Source of the DNA: an uncultured Lachnospiraceae bacterium
GTDB lineage: Bacteria; Bacillota; Clostridia; Lachnospirales; Lachnospiraceae
Length of the DNA: 18,122 bases
Assembly (NCBI GenBank): GCA_910585765.1
Contig: CAJUES010000065.1
Location: forward strand, 1 to 18,122
Reading direction: 5' to 3'
Shown here: positions 15,146 through 18,122 of the stretch, in pieces
Layout: each line of letters begins with the position of its first letter
Position numbering within the stretch: position 1 is the stretch's first letter
Position numbers and translations under genes: made by a program
Notes under the pieces: model-generated
What the model saw: only the letters and a program-made list of their open reading frames with translations
Databases searched by the model: none
What the model was told of the DNA's origin: nothing

Positions 15146-16090
15146 ATGGCAGGAAACACATTTTGGAAATATTTATTATGTTTTGTGGTTATTCTCATGT
15201 CAGCAGTCACAGGATGCGGCAAAAGGTGGGAACAGCATGGTAGGATCATGTCTGTCGGAGGTACAGGGGAAAGTGCAGCGGACAGCATGGATTACAGTCA
15301 GTACGTAAATAAGACATGGATTGTCGATGGCTGGAACGAATTAACCGATTCGGAATGGGATCTGGCAGTCAGCATGATCATAACCCGGATAGAGGACGGA
15401 CATATCGAGGGGTATTTCAAGAAAGGAATGATCCTGGATGATTATTGCAGCTTTTTTATGCGGGATCTGATTGAATTTCACGGAAACGTTTTTATGGAAA
15501 GAGCAGAATGTCTGTATGGTGATGAGAAAATCCATTCGTTTGACATTGTATTCCATGGGGGAGACAGAATCAGCATGGATTTCAGCGACGACGGGGGAGA
15601 AAGCTATCTGCTCAGGGCTTACAATGTTTCCGACATGGAGTTTACCGCCGAGCCGGAAACATTCGAGATTGATCTGGATTCGTGGGGAATTGTAACATTG
15701 ATTTATGCATACAGGAAAGAATTTTTTGGAGGGGAAGATTACCGTCTGGAACCATGCGTTTTGCTGGTGGATGAGCAGAAAGATATATTATATAAATTCT
15801 TTACGACTTTCCTGCCAAAGGAATATGAAGTATTAAAAGTGTGGACCGGGGATTTGGATGGAGATGGGCTAAAGGATGTAAAGGTTGCTGCCATTTCTTT
15901 CGACGTCTGCGATTCCAGCAGGATAGAGCTGTATTTTTTTCAACGTGAGGATGGGCTGTTTGATAAATCGGTCGTGATCGATATAGATGATCAGCGTGGG
16001 TATACCATGAAAAGTTTCCAAAAAGATCTGTGGATCAGCTTTGGGGAGGGCAGTTATATGTGGAGGCGGTCATATGAGAAAAAGGAATGA
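15146..16090 (+). CDS. lipoprotein, putative immunity partner (copy 1)
   Basis: This is a 314-residue protein. The ATG at 15146 is preferred over the GTG at 15140 because AGGAG at 15133-15137 is 8 bases away from the ATG and only 2 from the GTG. The signal peptide ends in a lipobox AVTGC, giving lipidated C24, so it is anchored on the outer face of the membrane. The mature part is strand-rich, with ITRIEDGHIEG (79-89), SWGIVTLIYAY (179-189), LEPCVLLVDE (201-210) and a calcium-type loop DLDGDGLKD (236-244). It is paralogous to the next gene, which shares each of these landmarks. The tandem follows the lysozyme gene directly, which suggests protection of the cell's own wall. That role is inferred. 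Confidence 0.75.
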   Translation: MAGNTFWKYLLCFVVILMSAVTGCGKRWEQHGRIMSVGGTGESAADSMDYSQYVNKTWIVDGWNELTDSEWDLAVSMIITRIEDGHIEGYFKKGMILDDYCSFFMRDLIEFHGNVFMERAECLYGDEKIHSFDIVFHGGDRISMDFSDDGGESYLLRAYNVSDMEFTAEPETFEIDLDSWGIVTLIYAYRKEFFGGEDYRLEPCVLLVDEQKDILYKFFTTFLPKEYEVLKVWTGDLDGDGLKDVKVAAISFDVCDSSRIELYFFQREDGLFDKSVVIDIDDQRGYTMKSFQKDLWISFGEGSYMWRRSYEKKE

Positions 16091-16985
16091 TCACAGAAGG
16101 ATAATTATAGTTATGGGGCTGGCGTTTATTCTGACATTTGCATCAGGATGCCAGGATAAAAAGCAGGAAGGAAAAGGGATAACAGATGACATCCTGCCAG
16201 ATCAGACAGACTACAGTATGTATCTGAGAAAAATATGGATGGAAGGTCATGATTACCTTCTGCACAGTCTGGTCATCACACGGATAGAAGATGGATGTAT
16301 AGAGGGATTTCTGGGTGAGGATCATATATATTCCGATATGTATTTTGACATAGACTTGGCGGAGCACGCCACAAACTTTCAGGGGACGATAACTGACGGC
16401 AGGGCGGAGTGTATATACCATAACAGGCAGAAGGATAAGTATGGAGAAATGGATATCATTTTTGCCGGGGATGACGGACTCGATGTAAGGATTGATGAGG
16501 GAGAGACAAAAAACTATCAGACCTGTAACATATCAGATATTCGGTACCGTGATACGCCTGTAACAAATGATGGAGAGATGGGTTCGTGGGGGAAGGTAAC
16601 GTTATGCTGTGTCTATAAAGAAAATTCAGACACGCTCGAGCCATGGGTGGTATTACTGGACGGACAGGGAGATATCATATACCAGTTTTCGGCGGATTTT
16701 TCAGGCTATGGCGATAACATAGACTGCGAGATCACCGGCATGGCAATTGAGGATATGGATGGGGACGGACTGGAGGATATAGCGGTTTTTACTTGTGAAT
16801 CATATACTTTCCGGGATGATCTGGACCAGCAATGTGAATGGTATTTCTTTCAGCAGGAAGATGGCTGGTTTGGCCAAGAGGTTTATATTTGTTATTTCGA
16901 AGACGAAGATGCTTATTATATTGAAAGTGAACGGAAGGACATACATGTATTATTTCAGGAGCCTGAGGAATCAGCGGTTAAATGA
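16074..16985 (+). CDS. lipoprotein, putative immunity partner (copy 2)
   Basis: This 303-residue protein has its ATG at 16074, inside the last 17 bases of copy 1, preceded by GGAGG. The signal peptide ends in TFASGC (lipidated C26). It shares with copy 1 the landmarks ITRIEDGCIEG (68-78), AECIY (111-115), SWGKVTLCCVY (171-181), LEPWVVLLD (188-196), DMDGDGLED (227-235) and FFQQEDGWF (258-266). The two have diverged well beyond a recent duplication. The overlap implies co-translation. An alternative to immunity is a structural or adhesion role on the cell surface. The 42 bases after its stop lead into the spike-hub gene. Confidence 0.75.
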   Translation: MRKRNDHRRIIIVMGLAFILTFASGCQDKKQEGKGITDDILPDQTDYSMYLRKIWMEGHDYLLHSLVITRIEDGCIEGFLGEDHIYSDMYFDIDLAEHATNFQGTITDGRAECIYHNRQKDKYGEMDIIFAGDDGLDVRIDEGETKNYQTCNISDIRYRDTPVTNDGEMGSWGKVTLCCVYKENSDTLEPWVVLLDGQGDIIYQFSADFSGYGDNIDCEITGMAIEDMDGDGLEDIAVFTCESYTFRDDLDQQCEWYFFQQEDGWFGQEVYICYFEDEDAYYIESERKDIHVLFQEPEESAVK

Positions 16986-17027
16986 TAAAAACGTGATGCA
17001 GGACGTGTCAGAAGGAAAGGAGAACAC

Positions 17028-18122
17028 ATGACAGAAAAAATAGCAGACAGGCAGATATATATCAGATGCAGGTTCCGGATCATAAGCGTACAGGGCTGCG
17101 TGATCCATGCCGGGTACGGGCAGCATACCCGTGCGGAAGCCACGGCAGTCGTGGAGTGGGACAGTGCGGGAGCCGCCCTCATGGACACTGCGGATGAGAC
17201 GGTCATGATCACAGGCAGGGACACCGACGCCGCGGAGAGGATCCTGTTTTCTGGTGTCGTGGAATCGTTGGAGCTGACCAGGGAGGGCAGGTATGCGGTC
17301 CTTTATCTGAAGGCAGTCTCCCACACATGGAAGATGGACATACAGAAACGGTCAAGGTCGTTCCAGGATATCTCCATGACATACCGGGAAGTGGCGGAGA
17401 CAGTCACGCGTGAATATGGCGCGTCCCTGACCTGGGATGCACCGGACAGGCATCTGGAATGCCCGCTGGTCCAGCACAGGGAAACGGATTACCAGTTCCT
17501 GACGAGACTGCTGAGCCACCTGCAGGAGGGGATCACGGCGGGGGATGCCGGGGCGGGCATCAGCCTCCACGCCGGGCTGTACAGCGGGGAGGATCATGGA
17601 GATATCGCGCTGGAACAGTACATATACAGCGCACAGCCGTTCCGCGGCGCCATGCCGGACAGCAGGATGCGCACGAACACAGTGGGGTACCGCATCGACG
17701 GGACAGACCATGTCAGGGTGGGCGACAGGGTGCGGATACAGGGCATGCCGTTTTACGTGATGGATGCGGATACCGTATTTGAAAAGGGAAGCCTGCGGTG
17801 CAGCTGCCATGTATTTCCGGCGCAGTGTTTCCGCGTGTCTCGGATACCGGCAGGGACGCTGGAGGGCGCAGTACTCACTGGAAGGGTTCTGGAGACGCGT
17901 CAGGAACTTGTAAAGATGCATCTGGACATCGACAGGGAACAGGACCCGCAGGGGGCATACTGGTTTCCATGGAAACCGGCCACGGGAAATATGCTGTACT
18001 GCATGCCGGAGACAGGCACAAAGGCGGCGCTGTATTTTGGCAGGGCTGATGAAAGCACAGGGGAAGCCATCTATAACATCAGGGAGAACGGGGAGCAGTG
18101 CGGAGAGCTTGCAGATCACAAC
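17028..18122 (+). CDS. VgrG/gpD-type spike hub of a contractile injection system (partial)
   Basis: The frame opens at the ATG at 17028 (AAGGAGA upstream) and is still open at the right edge, giving 365 residues. Residues 1-265 look like the phage late-control D/gp27-type hub: an opening strand set, GVVESLELTREGRYAVLYLKA (75-96), then MTYREVAETVTREYGASLTW (117-136) and a DYQFLTRLLSHLQEG helix (154-168). The last two are hallmark segments of this family. Residues 278-340 form an OB-fold resembling gpV/VgrG: LTGRVLETRQELVKMHLDID followed by YWFPWKPATGNMLYCMPETG and KAALYFG. It should trimerise as the base of the piercing spike, with the PAAR-like proteins at its tip. The DNA returns to the GC-rich core composition here. 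Any C-terminal needle or effector extension lies outside the window. Confidence 0.85.
   Translation, partial: MTEKIADRQIYIRCRFRIISVQGCVIHAGYGQHTRAEATAVVEWDSAGAALMDTADETVMITGRDTDAAERILFSGVVESLELTREGRYAVLYLKAVSHTWKMDIQKRSRSFQDISMTYREVAETVTREYGASLTWDAPDRHLECPLVQHRETDYQFLTRLLSHLQEGITAGDAGAGISLHAGLYSGEDHGDIALEQYIYSAQPFRGAMPDSRMRTNTVGYRIDGTDHVRVGDRVRIQGMPFYVMDADTVFEKGSLRCSCHVFPAQCFRVSRIPAGTLEGAVLTGRVLETRQELVKMHLDIDREQDPQGAYWFPWKPATGNMLYCMPETGTKAALYFGRADESTGEAIYNIRENGEQCGELADHN

Noticed and set aside
17352..18119. Reverse-strand open frame (255 codons) at the right edge
   Set aside because: The forward frame from 17028 has hub and OB-fold signatures and a proper ribosome site, so the reverse frame is a shadow.
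1..18122. An ordinary prophage as an explanation for the whole window
   Set aside because: There are no capsid, portal, terminase, integrase or holin genes here, and FHA, PP2C, Hsp70 and lipoprotein genes are not normal tail-operon members. Flanking sequence could still change this view.

Overview
The window reads as a single, strictly co-directional (+ strand) gene cluster from a Gram-positive gut-type Clostridia bacterium, most likely Lachnospiraceae. The evidence is strong AGGAGG-type ribosome binding sites, ATGA stop/start overlaps, GC-rich core genes and single-membrane lipoproteins. The taxonomic call is an inference. I see no tRNA, rRNA, CRISPR, transposase or convincing terminator, and no gene-free stretch over 300 bases.

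The cluster looks like part of a phage-tail-like contractile injection system. The clearest markers are a VgrG/gpD-type spike hub running off the right edge (17028 onward) and two PAAR-like (DUF4280-type) spike-tip proteins, each with a C-terminal phage-tail-lysozyme-like domain (8322-9533 and 13662-15113). A protein with a phage receptor-binding/TssK-like N-terminus lies at 12855-13643. Sheath, tube, wedge proteins and any ClpV-like ATPase are not in this window.

Woven into the operon is a phospho-signalling and assembly set: a zinc-ribbon plus FHA protein (3041-3535), a membrane-tethered PP2C phosphatase with all four metal aspartates (3547-4386), a second PP2C-like protein that lacks one of them and continues through a membrane helix into TPR-like repeats (4383-6344), and an Hsp70/actin-fold ATPase with a SAP-like N-terminus (10225-12825). 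This resembles the threonine-phosphorylation control of type VI secretion (kinase PpkA, phosphatase PppA, Fha), but the kinase is missing from the window. Several core genes (2078, 2664, 6364, 7614) are unrecognised.

Layout: 1-299 is a patchwork of short gene remnants. 300-884 is a DcrB/DUF1795-like core gene. 896-2006 is an AT-richer stretch of damaged exported-protein genes. 2078-8306 is the GC-rich core block. 8322-10188 is cassette 2 (PAAR-lysozyme plus membrane-anchored partner). 10225-13643 is core (Hsp70 and receptor-binding-like). 13662-16985 is cassette 3 (PAAR-lysozyme plus two paralogous lipoproteins). 17028-18122 is the core spike hub.

The AT-rich cassettes contrast visibly with the GC-rich core genes. 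I infer that the cassettes are exchangeable toxin/protector units dropped between conserved operon genes, with the exported partners guarding the cell's own wall against the lysozyme domains. That protective role is a hypothesis.
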